A DNA stretch of 17,832 nucleotides from JBLNBU01 sp050260215 (GCA_050260215.1 JBLNBU010000114.1:1-17832); one strand, 5' to 3'. Numbered from the stretch's first letter, positions 7,586 through 14,986 are shown. Notes: generated by a model not told the origin, from the sequence alone. Numbers and translations are program-made.

Positions 7586-10500
7586 TACGCAGCCTGGCAC
7601 CCGACTATTGCCGATCCGTTTGATCAGGCGCGTCCCGTCATCGAGGACTATGGCGACGGCGCCACCACCAAGGCGCAGCCGCTGCTCGTCGAGGGAATCT
7701 CCGAGGATCACCAGGTCGCCTTCCCGCAGCAGCGGCTCGGCACTGTCGCCGATTTCGATCCGGACCGCCGCTTGCCATTGCCGCAGATGATCGTCGCCCG
7801 GAATTTCTTCGCTGGCCTTCCTAGGGCCCGGCAGCATCGTATGGGCCAGGCCCCGCACGCAATAGGTGACGCACTCATCCAGCGGCATGGAGCGGACGTA
7901 TTTTCCCGCCACGCCCTGAAGCAGCAGCCGCCCCTCCTCCGGCTTGGGCTTGGCCCAGGCTGGAACGGCTTCGCCGCTGCGTCGGTTCCAGACCACAACC
8001 AGTTGCTTGCCGTCCGGAGGTGAAGGATCGACCTCGGCCAACAGGAGGCTGCCCGGCCGGATCAGGGGCGGCAACCACTGCGCGGCGGAACCGACGATGA
8101 AATAGCGATAGGTGCCGGCAGCCAGATCCCCCTTGATGAGATCTTCGTCGACCCCGCGTCCGGGCTCCGCCGCCAGGGAACCAACCAGGCGCAGCATCGG
8201 CCCCGCCTTGGGTTGATGGATGGGATGGACCTCGGGACTGGCCGCCTTGGCCAGAACCTCGCGGACCTGACCCTCGTCCGCATTCCACAGCAGTTCGAAG
8301 CAGAGGTCGATCGTGACGATCGCCCGGTCGATGAACCCGGCCACGACTTCCGCATGGCGGCGCAAAAGATTGTCTGAAGTGTAATGGTGCGCCCAATTTA
8401 GGCCGTCCCGCAGATCGTCATCGGCACCGCTGCCTGGCAGCAGATCAAGCAATGCCCTGAATGGCGGGGCGGCAAAGACCGAATGGGCGACACCCGCCAG
8501 CATCCTCAGCCGTTCGGCCAGGGGCTGAAGCGTCTTCAAGCCGGTGACGGGGTCAAGGGAGTACCGGAACATGCGCACCAGCGAACGCTCGGTAAAGACT
8601 CGGGCTTCCCCACAGAGGCCCTGGATTGCGCCAATGTCGTTCGGAGCCGCGCGCCATGCCGCCAGCAAAGTTAACAGGCGGTCGCAATGCGGCTCGATCA
8701 TGGCGACCGGCATGTCGTCGCCGCGGGGAACCAGCAGCCTGCGGTCGACGATAGGCGATGGAACGGCATCCGCGGCCAGATTGCCGGCGCGCGCGACAAC
8801 GGCGGCAAAGGGCTTGTCGAAGGTGACGATGAAGGGCTGGAATTCGTCCCTATGCAGCCCCACGAGGCCCCGCGCCAGGCGGGTTTGGTTGAATTCATCG
8901 AACAGCAGCTGCGGATCATCCAGCACCAGCAGCCGCAGCCCGCCTCCCCGCCGCACGTGCTTGGTCAGGGCCAGGACGAAGGCGAACAGCGTTGTCCGTT
9001 CCCGCGAACTGTTGGTGATATCGGTGCCCTTACCCTCCATGTCGCCCAGCCGCACATTGAGGTGCAGGCTGTCGTCTCCGCTGCCGATGCCGACTATTTC
9101 CGGCCCGCCGAACCCCGGAGAACGATAGAAGCGCCCAGTGAAGTCCTGGATGGAAACGTTGAGTGTGTTCATCAGGCCATGGACCTGGGCATCCACCGCC
9201 TTCCCCAACGGAAGCAGAAGGTTGAGCGCCTTGGCCGCCCGCTCCGCCTTCCCCATGGTGCGGACGACCTCGTCCCATGCGCTCTTGATGTCACGGAGGT
9301 CCGACAGCAGTAGACGGGATGCCAGCACAGGGCGGTTGGCGGTCAGGGTGTCGGCCAGTTCCTTCAGCTTGCGATGGATGTCGGCGCCGGGATGGGCAAT
9401 AAGCGGCGGCGACCAGACCTGCAGCAGGGTTTCGTTGCGCTTGCTGACGGTACTACGTACCCATCGCGACAGGGACAGAAGGCCGGCCAGCAAACCGAGC
9501 CCCTTGGCGATACGCCCGGTCGCCAGCACGGACGGCAGGTCGGGCACAGGACTACTCGGCACCTCCGGCAAGTCCCCGGCCGCCTTCCGCCAGTCGGCTA
9601 CGGCGATCTCCGCCAGCGGCTTGAGGGCCGGCCGATGACGGGTCTCGGCAATAGCCGTGTCGGCGACCGCATCGATCCATTGCTGGCGGCATAGCGCACC
9701 AGAAGCTCCCGCATTTTTGAAAGCCGTCAGGGCGGCCTTGATCTTGGGCGGCAATGCCTCGATCAGTTCATTGGCGATCTGCTGTTCGAAGGCGTCCAGG
9801 GTCAGGCGAAGGTCGGCATGGTCGTCGCAGGCATCCTTGATCGCCTGGGCGACCGAAAGGCCCAGCATGGGATCGGCCACATCCTCGGTGAGGGGGCGGT
9901 CGCAGACCGGGCAGTCCGACGGGGGCAGGGCCCTGGCCTCTGCAGTCAGCCACGACGCCACCAACCCATAGAGGCGGCGCCGAATGGCTCGATCACCGTC
10001 CGCCAGACGGGCGGCATAGTCGCGGCACCGGATCAGGATCGCGTTGATCGCTGCCTTTGTCGTCGCCAAGTCCTCCGTCGCGAGGGACTCGAGGTCGGCC
10101 AGCAGCTGGGCCTGGGGGCCAGAGGACAACCGCTCCGGCAGCAACAATGCGGACAACTCGGTGACATGGCTTTCGAGTTGGGAGAGCGACACCACCTCCA
10201 GGTCCAGGCCGGTGGCCGCGAAGATGCGGGCCTTCAAGGCCTTTTCCCGTTCGGTAAGGTCCTTGTCCAGGGCGGTGAGGCCGTCTTCGCACCTCTTGCC
10301 CCCATCCTGCGGGCTGGGCGGCGGCGGCGCGGAGGGCGGCTTGGCGCCAGCAGCCTCGGCGAAAATTTCGGCAAGGTTGGCAGCCTTGGCAGTGAACGAC
10401 GCCTCCTTGGCGTCGCGCTGCTTGCGCACACCATTGGCCCCGGTCAGGAAGCTCCCGCGGAGATATCGGGCCAGCAGTGGTGCCGTCCCGGTGGCGACGG

Positions 10501-11440
10501 TCCCCAGCGGCATCAGCCCGGTCAATTCCGCCAATGCCCTGCCCAGGTCGTCGGCTTCGCCGATGCGAATGAACGGCAACCGGGCCAAATGCACAGTGGC
10601 TAATTCCAGAGCCAGTTCGGAAATGCCCAGGTGCTGCGCCGGGCTGGAAATAGGAACGCCATCGGCCATCAGCGTGGCGACGAACCTGCCCTTGCGGTTG
10701 GACAGACTGCGTTTAACGGTGGTCGTGCGGGCACCATCGGTCAGGGTCACGGCAACGGCAACTTCGACCGCGAGGCCTTTTTCCGTCGCCCGTTTCCACT
10801 GCTCGGTGGTCGGCATGGGGACGATCGAGGGCAGCGATACCCCCTGCCGTTCAGGTGCCTCGGCATCCTGATCGCCTTCGACCCCGACCGCCTCTTCCAA
10901 CGGCAAGAAATAGTTGTTGCTCAGGGCATCCCAAGGCATGGGCGGCCCCGACGAGCGGCAGACCTGGCCGGTAAGGCAAAAGGTCAGGGCTTTGGCCAGC
11001 GAGGTCTTGCCGCTGCCGTTTCCTCCCTCGATCAAGGTGACGACGCGTTCCAGATCGATGTCCAGGGCGGACGGAGCATCGCCGTCGCCGCTCCAAAACG
11101 GATGCAGGCCGCCGAAGTTCGAAATGGACAGGCGCGTCACCCGCCACAACGGGCCGATTCCCTCATCTCCCTTGGCGGTGACGACTTCTTCCTGGTGAGG
11201 GGCATCAAGCCATTTGAACAGCGCCGTGGCGATATCGACACTTCCCGCACGGGGCGGACTGGCCCAAAGCCGTTTACCGGTGGCGTCCTTCAAGAAGAAG
11301 CGGAGCGCCTTGCGAGCATCTTCATTGGTCAGGGAAAGCGCATGTCCGTCGGCGAGCCGTAACGCCACCCCCGAGACCAGCGCCTTTACCGCCTGCTCGG
11401 CGGTAAGACTGGTCAAATTGAGCGGTTGCGGATTGACCAT
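7463..11440 (-). CDS. Rad50/SbcC-like zinc-hook ATPase fused to C-terminal S24/LexA-like peptidase domain(s)
   Basis: A 1325-residue protein. The start at 11440 is chosen for AGGGGG 7 bases upstream; longer starts at 11467 and 11524 are possible. Residues 1-95 form a helical lead-in. Walker A is EGGNGSGKTS (138-147). A zinc-hook CPVC (510-513) sits midway, and Walker B is LLVLDDP (837-843), with NSSRERT as a possible signature before it. The roughly even spacing (about 370 and 325 residues) fits a short-armed Rad50/SbcC-type ATPase. About 450 further residues follow. The last hundred read as an S24 fold: GDSAEPLLREGDLVILGD with Ser1233, then DDGTRLIKRIG with Lys1274, and a final EVIGWLKG. The 41-residue Ser-Lys spacing lies between that of LexA (37) and lambda CI (43). 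A similar segment at about 1115-1200 (VGSAAQWLPPLIRPGSLLLAE) lacks a clear Lys. The ATPase call is strong. The peptidase call rests on motif reading, and the function (damage-responsive defence ATPase?) is inference. Confidence 0.85.
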   Translation of the reverse strand: MVNPQPLNLTSLTAEQAVKALVSGVALRLADGHALSLTNEDARKALRFFLKDATGKRLWASPPRAGSVDIATALFKWLDAPHQEEVVTAKGDEGIGPLWRVTRLSISNFGGLHPFWSGDGDAPSALDIDLERVVTLIEGGNGSGKTSLAKALTFCLTGQVCRSSGPPMPWDALSNNYFLPLEEAVGVEGDQDAEAPERQGVSLPSIVPMPTTEQWKRATEKGLAVEVAVAVTLTDGARTTTVKRSLSNRKGRFVATLMADGVPISSPAQHLGISELALELATVHLARLPFIRIGEADDLGRALAELTGLMPLGTVATGTAPLLARYLRGSFLTGANGVRKQRDAKEASFTAKAANLAEIFAEAAGAKPPSAPPPPSPQDGGKRCEDGLTALDKDLTEREKALKARIFAATGLDLEVVSLSQLESHVTELSALLLPERLSSGPQAQLLADLESLATEDLATTKAAINAILIRCRDYAARLADGDRAIRRRLYGLVASWLTAEARALPPSDCPVCDRPLTEDVADPMLGLSVAQAIKDACDDHADLRLTLDAFEQQIANELIEALPPKIKAALTAFKNAGASGALCRQQWIDAVADTAIAETRHRPALKPLAEIAVADWRKAAGDLPEVPSSPVPDLPSVLATGRIAKGLGLLAGLLSLSRWVRSTVSKRNETLLQVWSPPLIAHPGADIHRKLKELADTLTANRPVLASRLLLSDLRDIKSAWDEVVRTMGKAERAAKALNLLLPLGKAVDAQVHGLMNTLNVSIQDFTGRFYRSPGFGGPEIVGIGSGDDSLHLNVRLGDMEGKGTDITNSSRERTTLFAFVLALTKHVRRGGGLRLLVLDDPQLLFDEFNQTRLARGLVGLHRDEFQPFIVTFDKPFAAVVARAGNLAADAVPSPIVDRRLLVPRGDDMPVAMIEPHCDRLLTLLAAWRAAPNDIGAIQGLCGEARVFTERSLVRMFRYSLDPVTGLKTLQPLAERLRMLAGVAHSVFAAPPFRALLDLLPGSGADDDLRDGLNWAHHYTSDNLLRRHAEVVAGFIDRAIVTIDLCFELLWNADEGQVREVLAKAASPEVHPIHQPKAGPMLRLVGSLAAEPGRGVDEDLIKGDLAAGTYRYFIVGSAAQWLPPLIRPGSLLLAEVDPSPPDGKQLVVVWNRRSGEAVPAWAKPKPEEGRLLLQGVAGKYVRSMPLDECVTYCVRGLAHTMLPGPRKASEEIPGDDHLRQWQAAVRIEIGDSAEPLLREGDLVILGDSLDEQRLRLGGGAVAIVLDDGTRLIKRIGNSRVPGCVSLLPLGDQGGGDIAAIAPGAPVGVPVIRAAHEVIGWLKGP

Positions 11441-11471
11441 CGTACAGCCCCCTGGATACCGCACCATTGGT

Positions 11472-11490
11472 ATTCCCCATTTGAGGGAAT
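11472..11490. promoter_or_regulatory. Inverted repeat, candidate operator of the ATPase-peptidase gene
   Basis: Perfect 6-base arms ATTCCC and GGGAAT around a 7-base centre, ending 32 bp upstream of the chosen ATG at 11440. This is the size and position of a homodimeric repressor site. No regulator is encoded next to it. The S24-like domain of the gene itself has no helix-turn-helix that I can see, so self-repression is not implied. Confidence 0.35.
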
Positions 11491-11588
11491 GTCGAGGATG
11501 CTCTCCGGGGTCGGGGGAAGACATGAGGAGTTTACGGTGTTCCGGCCCGGTGTTGTAATCACAGACGAACTACAGGCTGTTGAAGAAA

Positions 11589-11705
11589 TCAATCCGGCTT
11601 GCAGACGGCGACCAATTCATCGCCGTTGTGGATGAAGATGGGACTTACCAGGCGCCCGGCGATGCCGAGGGCTGACCAGCCCCGGCCGCTGACCTTGTGG
11701 TTCAT
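11589..11705 (-). CDS. Possible 38-residue hypothetical ORF
   Basis: It starts at the ATG at 11705, with GGGAGG about 8 bases upstream, and encodes a peptide ending GDELVAVCKPD. The frame is open further upstream (to 11870), but that part is Pro/Gly/Arg-rich and unlikely to be coding. No family is recognised. It is listed because of the good ribosome site only. Confidence 0.25.
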   Translation of the reverse strand: MNHKVSGRGWSALGIAGRLVSPIFIHNGDELVAVCKPD

Positions 11706-11963
11706 GGCCGCGCCCTCCCGACCAGCAGCAATGCCAGCCGCCGGTAGCCGAAGCGGCGGCGCCCCATAACGAGGAACGCCCCACGCCGGCCGAGTTCGCC
11801 AGACCCCATCAACCAAAAGCCCTACCCACGTCTTGCGATAGCAATATTTTACATCGATATACCGTGGCATTGCCCGGCTCCCCTCCCCGCCCCCCCCTGT
11901 TTCCTGGTTTGGCGTGCCATGGTGTAAATGGATTGGCTGACCCGTTCACTGGAGGGCCAGCCG

Positions 11964-12014
11964 ATGCTCAAGCCGCCGAATTACCGCCTGCGCCGTCATC
12001 ATCCGCACCGCTGA
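11964..12014 (+). CDS. 16-residue basic leader-like ORF
   Basis: MLKPPNYRLRRHHPHR, with GGAGG 8 bases upstream of its ATG. It ends 12 bp before the GTG start of the next gene, which has no Shine-Dalgarno of its own. It may serve as a translational leader; a peptide function is not shown. Confidence 0.25.
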   Translation: MLKPPNYRLRRHHPHR

Positions 12015-12026
12015 CCGCGTCGAAAC

Positions 12027-12383
12027 GTGGCCGGCCAGACGCCTCGATCCAAGGCCGTGCCCATCCCCGACGCGGGGATGGCCGAGGAACTGCGTCTGTA
12101 TCTCAGGCATGGAACTCGGCCGGGCCCATTCCTCGAGGCCGTGCTGACCTCGAACCTGGGGGCGGCCTTCAGGCTGGCCGACAGGGCCAACCGGGACCGG
12201 ATCGGCCAATGGGCCGCCTATTGCGACGGGCACCTCCCCTGCGCCGCCTGGGGCAGCCGTGCCATCGTCGAACGATGGATCCACATCATGGCGGGCGAAG
12301 GCGGCGCCCCCCCGTTGCCCAGCTTCACCCCACCGCGACCTCGGCGGCCACTTGCGCCCACCCCTGAGGAGGGTCCTTCGTGA
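12027..12383 (+). CDS. Small hypothetical protein of a phage/mobile-element family
   Basis: 118 residues if started at the GTG at 12027; starts at GTG 12057 or ATG 12078 are also in frame and the choice is open. The core from residue 18 has the pattern of a small conserved protein often seen in prophages and integrative elements: ELRLYLRHGTRPGPFLEAVL, then LGAAFRLADRANRDRIGQWA, ending near CAAWGSRAIVERWI. Function unknown in that family. The last 20 residues are Pro-rich and overlap the 3' end of the convergent integrase gene (12325-12383), so the original stop may have been lost. The preceding leader ORF may provide ribosomes. Confidence 0.6.
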   Translation: MAGQTPRSKAVPIPDAGMAEELRLYLRHGTRPGPFLEAVLTSNLGAAFRLADRANRDRIGQWAAYCDGHLPCAAWGSRAIVERWIHIMAGEGGAPPLPSFTPPRPRRPLAPTPEEGPS

Positions 12384-14019
12384 ACAGCCCCGGAAAGTCA
12401 ATCCGGTCCAGCCAAGCCTTCAGGGCCTCGGGCGAGAAGGCATCGGCATGGCCATAGCCGATCTCGGCAGAGCCGGACAGCGACCAGCCGCCGATGGCCT
12501 CGCGGATCTGCTGCGGCGCACCCGTGGCGCGGATCGCGTCGGCAGCGGTGTGCCGGAAGGAATGCATCGACGTTTCGCCGTGGTTGCGCACGCCGGCGGC
12601 CTGCAGCAATTCGGCCAGCGGCTTGCGCACCGAGTCGTAGTAGTAAGGCGACTGACCGTAGCGCGCGACATCGAAGAGCTTGGGCCGGGTCGCCTTGCGC
12701 CGCTCGTCGACATAGTCGAGGAACCCCAGTTCGATCAACCGCCTGTGCAGCGGGATGGTGCGCCGGCTGAAGGCCGTCTTCAGGGTCTTGTCGTCAGATA
12801 CCTGTTTGCCGTTCGAGGTGAAGGGCCGCGCCACCGAGATGTACAGGCACCAGGTCCCGGCATCGTTCCTGGCGACGTCCTCGACGTCCAACTGCGCCGC
12901 CTCATTGGGGCGCAGGCACTGGAACAGGCAGACGAGAGGGATCCAGTTGAGCGGGCCAACGCGGTACCCGCGATGGAACAACCGCTGCAATTCCGCCAGG
13001 GTGAACGCCCGCTTCTCGCTTTGGGCGACGCCAAGGAAGGTGATGTCCTTGGCGGGATGGGAAACGATGAGCTGGTTGGTCATCGCGAAGGTGAACAGGG
13101 TGGTGACACCCATCAGGTACTTGTTGACCGCGCTGCGCTTGACCAGTTCCACCGACGTATCGCCGTCGGCCACCCGCTCGCGGGTCAACTCGGCGATCTG
13201 CCGATAGCCGAGCTCTTTGAATTCCGGGCGCTGCTTGGCATACCGCGGCAGATAGCGCATCACCTCGACGACCTCGAGGATGTCCTCGCGCCCGATGTGG
13301 GTGATCGGCCGCTCGCCGCCCAGCAGATCAAGGAGGATGTCGAAGGGCACGGTGTAGTTCGACCGCGTCACGTCCTTCAAGTTTTCGCGGCGATGCGAGC
13401 TGTGGAACTTGTCCATCAGTTCCTTCAGCATCAGCGGCTTCCTCATTCCGGGCGAAAACAGGCGACTTTGCCCCAGGTCGAGAGTGGGCATCGCGTGCAG
13501 CACCGGAAGCATGGCGGGAATCTCGCGCGCCACCGCCGTCTGGGCAAAGGGCGTCAACAGGCGGACTTCCCGCTGACGATGAAAGTCGTCATGCCAGGCG
13601 CGGACCTGGCGCGCGGTCATGTGCTCGATCCCCGGCGGGAGCCGGGGAAGGGTCTTCAGCACCCAGGGCGTGAACTCGTTGATGGACATGGTTGCGCCGA
13701 GGCCCAGCGCCTCCCACGCCAGCCAACTCTTCCACACGAGCGCCTTTGCCGTGGCCTCGTCGATTTCATCGAACACGGCCGGGCGCTCGCTCTCCGCTCT
13801 CAGGCGACGAATGCGCTCCCACTCGGCGTTGTACTTGGCGATCGCCGCCGGCAGCAGCCTCTCGGCTTCGCGAAGGTTGCCGGTGCCCAACCCCTCCTTG
13901 ACATGTGTCGACGTCCGCCCGCGCTCGACGTAGTAGGGCCGCACGTCCATCGGCACACGCCGGAACAAGTAGTAGCGCCCGTTCTTTATGGATAGGTGCG
14001 CGATGCCGGTCGGCTTCAT
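12325..14019 (-). CDS. int: Tyrosine recombinase/integrase with DUF6538-like N-terminus
   Basis: 564 residues from the ATG at 14019; a GTG at 14043 would add eight residues. The N-terminal LSIKNGRYYLFRRVP region matches the DUF6538 arm-binding domain, and a core-binding SAM-like domain spans about 205-330. Catalytic residues are visible: Arg370 in CLFQCLRPNEAAQL, a Lys in the KTLKTAFSRRTIPLH stretch, His486 and Arg489 in HSFRHTAAD, a GGW in place of the second His region, and the nucleophile Tyr522 in EIGYGHADAF. It should integrate and excise an element at a specific att site. The ribosome site (GGGG) lies inside the first of three 13-bp repeats, so a protein bound there would block translation or transcription. 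The gene is intact. Confidence 0.93.
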   Translation of the reverse strand: MKPTGIAHLSIKNGRYYLFRRVPMDVRPYYVERGRTSTHVKEGLGTGNLREAERLLPAAIAKYNAEWERIRRLRAESERPAVFDEIDEATAKALVWKSWLAWEALGLGATMSINEFTPWVLKTLPRLPPGIEHMTARQVRAWHDDFHRQREVRLLTPFAQTAVAREIPAMLPVLHAMPTLDLGQSRLFSPGMRKPLMLKELMDKFHSSHRRENLKDVTRSNYTVPFDILLDLLGGERPITHIGREDILEVVEVMRYLPRYAKQRPEFKELGYRQIAELTRERVADGDTSVELVKRSAVNKYLMGVTTLFTFAMTNQLIVSHPAKDITFLGVAQSEKRAFTLAELQRLFHRGYRVGPLNWIPLVCLFQCLRPNEAAQLDVEDVARNDAGTWCLYISVARPFTSNGKQVSDDKTLKTAFSRRTIPLHRRLIELGFLDYVDERRKATRPKLFDVARYGQSPYYYDSVRKPLAELLQAAGVRNHGETSMHSFRHTAADAIRATGAPQQIREAIGGWSLSGSAEIGYGHADAFSPEALKAWLDRIDFPGLFTKDPPQGWAQVAAEVAVG

Positions 14020-14054
14020 GTTAACCCCAGTTGTTAACCCCACACGTTAACCCC
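14020..14054. repeat. Three GTTAACCCC direct repeats, 13-bp period, upstream of int
   Basis: Exact 9-base copies start at 14020, 14033 and 14046, each followed by a variable 4-base spacer. The first copy abuts the int ATG and carries its Shine-Dalgarno (read GGGGTTAAC on the - strand). Regular spacing implies side-by-side binding of one protein. Arm-type integrase sites, excisionase sites or an int operator are all possible. Confidence 0.8.
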
Positions 14055-14068
14055 TAGGGCAAAAAACA

Positions 14069-14082
14069 GCAATATGTATTGC
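14069..14082. repeat. 14-bp palindrome GCAATATGTATTGC
   Basis: Six-base arms GCAATA and TATTGC around TG, 50 bp upstream of the int ATG. It could be an operator for int, or part of its promoter region, since an AT-rich TACATA lies within it on the - strand. Neither role is established. Confidence 0.5.
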
Positions 14083-14129
14083 AAAACCAACGCACTAACC
14101 AAGCTGTTCGCGTTTCCTCCCTAAACTTG

Positions 14130-14158
14130 AGCCCCCTGGTTCGCCAGGGGGCTTTTTT
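14130..14158 (+). terminator. Rho-independent terminator
   Basis: A 10-bp stem, AGCCCCCTGG with CCAGGGGGCT, closed by a TTCG tetraloop (14140-14143) and followed by a run of six T. No + strand gene lies upstream within 1.7 kb, so it looks orphaned. It may shield the int/att region, or be left from a gene outside the element. Confidence 0.85.
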
Positions 14159-14187
14159 CTTTGAATCAATGGTTTAGCGAATATCTG

Positions 14188-14209
14188 CATTGCCTCATGT
14201 AAGGCAATG
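14188..14209. repeat. Inverted repeat, candidate recombination core
   Basis: Perfect 8-base arms CATTGCCT and AGGCAATG around the 6-base centre CATGTA. Tyrosine recombinases recombine at inverted core sites separated by 6-8 bases, so the geometry fits. It directly abuts the second repeat array and lies about 170 bp from int. The assignment as att core is inference. Confidence 0.45.
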
Positions 14210-14243
14210 TTAAGGACGATTGTTAAGGACGTTTGTTAAGGGC
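14209..14243. repeat. Three GTTAAGG(A/G)C direct repeats, 13-bp period
   Basis: Copies start at 14209, 14222 and 14235 (GTTAAGGAC twice, then GTTAAGGGC). They have the same GTTAA start, orientation and exact 13-bp period as the array at 14020-14054 but a different second half. This suggests related or the same binding protein on both flanks of the candidate core. Confidence 0.75.
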
Positions 14244-14428
14244 GGAAAGGGACTCCTGCGCCTGCCGCAGCGCCGTTGACGGCAGATCCAGATTGGATGC
14301 CTGGGATTTCCGAGTGGGGCGGTCGGCGGAGGGTGGGGATCGACAGCTGCTGAGCGGCGCTAACGCCCACGATCACAGAATGCACAAATCGCGTACACAA
14401 ATGGGTTTTCGCCCGCCTGTCTCCTACG

Positions 14429-14986
14429 TCAACCGTCGGCCCACTCGGCCACTTCCTCGCAAGCCTCAAAGACGTCATCCATGTCATAGGAAAATGACGG
14501 ACGCCTGCTAACAATATTAACAACGATTGGCTTTATAATTTCATTGGCCGCCGACCGCCTATTTCGGTGAGCAAATATCCGTTCCAAATCGCCTTTTGTC
14601 AGCCGATTTTCCAGCTCTTGCGTCACAGCATCAAGCTCATCAGAGGTGAGAAAGAATACAACCGACAAATACTCAATCTGTAGGCTAATGACTTCGAAGA
14701 TTTCGGCCCGATCTTTTTCAGGGATCATGACGCCAGCAATCTGTGAAGCAATCATGCCGCCAGCGGCCCCCCCAACCAAACGCCCAATAAATCCACCGGC
14801 CGGCCCTCCCACTGCGGTGCCTGCCACACCGCCGGCCAGTGCACCGGCAACGCCGCCCGCATTGAGGAATTTTCGTTCCTTGAAGGAAGGAACCAGGCTG
14901 TTGTTTCCGATGGCAACGGCACACGCTGGTGGACATTCGCTGGGGGCAAAGTCAACGCTGTGCTGGCAAAGATGGTTGAGCGGCAT
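14429..14986 (-). CDS. Gly-zipper membrane-type hypothetical protein, 5' end doubtful
   Basis: 185 residues in the longest reading. Residues 43-81 are a Gly/Ala-rich zipper (GGVAGALAGGVAGTAVGG and onward) that could span a membrane or insert into one. A mixed helical domain of about 95 residues follows (EIFEVISLQIEYLSVVFF, DELDAVTQELENRL). Family not recognised. The ATG at 14986 has no Shine-Dalgarno. Roughly the first 40 codons lie antisense to sequence that reads as a helicase remnant on the other strand, so the native start may have been lost in a rearrangement. The 3' half is more AT-rich than its surroundings, a sign of separate origin. The gene may be a truncated pseudogene. Confidence 0.55.
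   Translation of the reverse strand: MPLNHLCQHSVDFAPSECPPACAVAIGNNSLVPSFKERKFLNAGGVAGALAGGVAGTAVGGPAGGFIGRLVGGAAGGMIASQIAGVMIPEKDRAEIFEVISLQIEYLSVVFFLTSDELDAVTQELENRLTKGDLERIFAHRNRRSAANEIIKPIVVNIVSRRPSFSYDMDDVFEACEEVAEWADG

Larger units (their letters stand above)
11441..11963. other. Intergenic stretch between divergent ATPase gene and small + strand genes
   Basis: About 520 bp without a convincing gene. It must hold the promoter of the leftward ATPase gene. A 19-bp near-palindrome (11472-11490) lies close to the start. The sequence GGCTGTTGAAGAAATC near 11574 resembles transposon ends of the IS1182 type, but no partner end or transposase is present. One weak 38-codon ORF on the - strand ends at 11589. 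The rest shows nothing recognisable. Confidence 0.5.
14055..14428. other. Gene-free candidate attachment/regulatory region
   Basis: About 370 bp with no credible coding frame, and more AT-rich than the genes around it at its left side. It holds a 14-bp palindrome, a strong rightward terminator, a 22-bp inverted repeat and a second 13-bp-period repeat array, each listed separately. The part from 14244 to 14428 shows nothing I can name. Confidence 0.6.

Noticed and set aside
8687..9313. + strand open frames inside the ATPase-peptidase gene
   Set aside because: Antisense to the Walker B region of a convincing gene, with no motifs of their own.
11570..11592. GGCTGTTGAAGAAATC as the end of an insertion sequence
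   Set aside because: No matching inverted end, target duplication or transposase fragment is visible in the window.
12259..13995. A 578-codon + strand frame antisense to the integrase
   Set aside because: The opposite strand carries intact catalytic motifs of a tyrosine recombinase; this frame has none and is a shadow.
14130..14153. TGGTTCGCCA resembling a tRNA T-arm
   Set aside because: It is the loop of a perfect terminator hairpin; no acceptor, D or anticodon arm can be built around it.
14020..14243. GTTAA repeat arrays as a CRISPR or plasmid replication iteron set
   Set aside because: Units are far too short for CRISPR, and no Rep gene is nearby; the position beside int favours recombinase or operator sites.
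14233..14523. Open frames on both strands of about 92-95 codons
   Set aside because: No ribosome sites, no family features, and they mirror each other; treated as non-coding.
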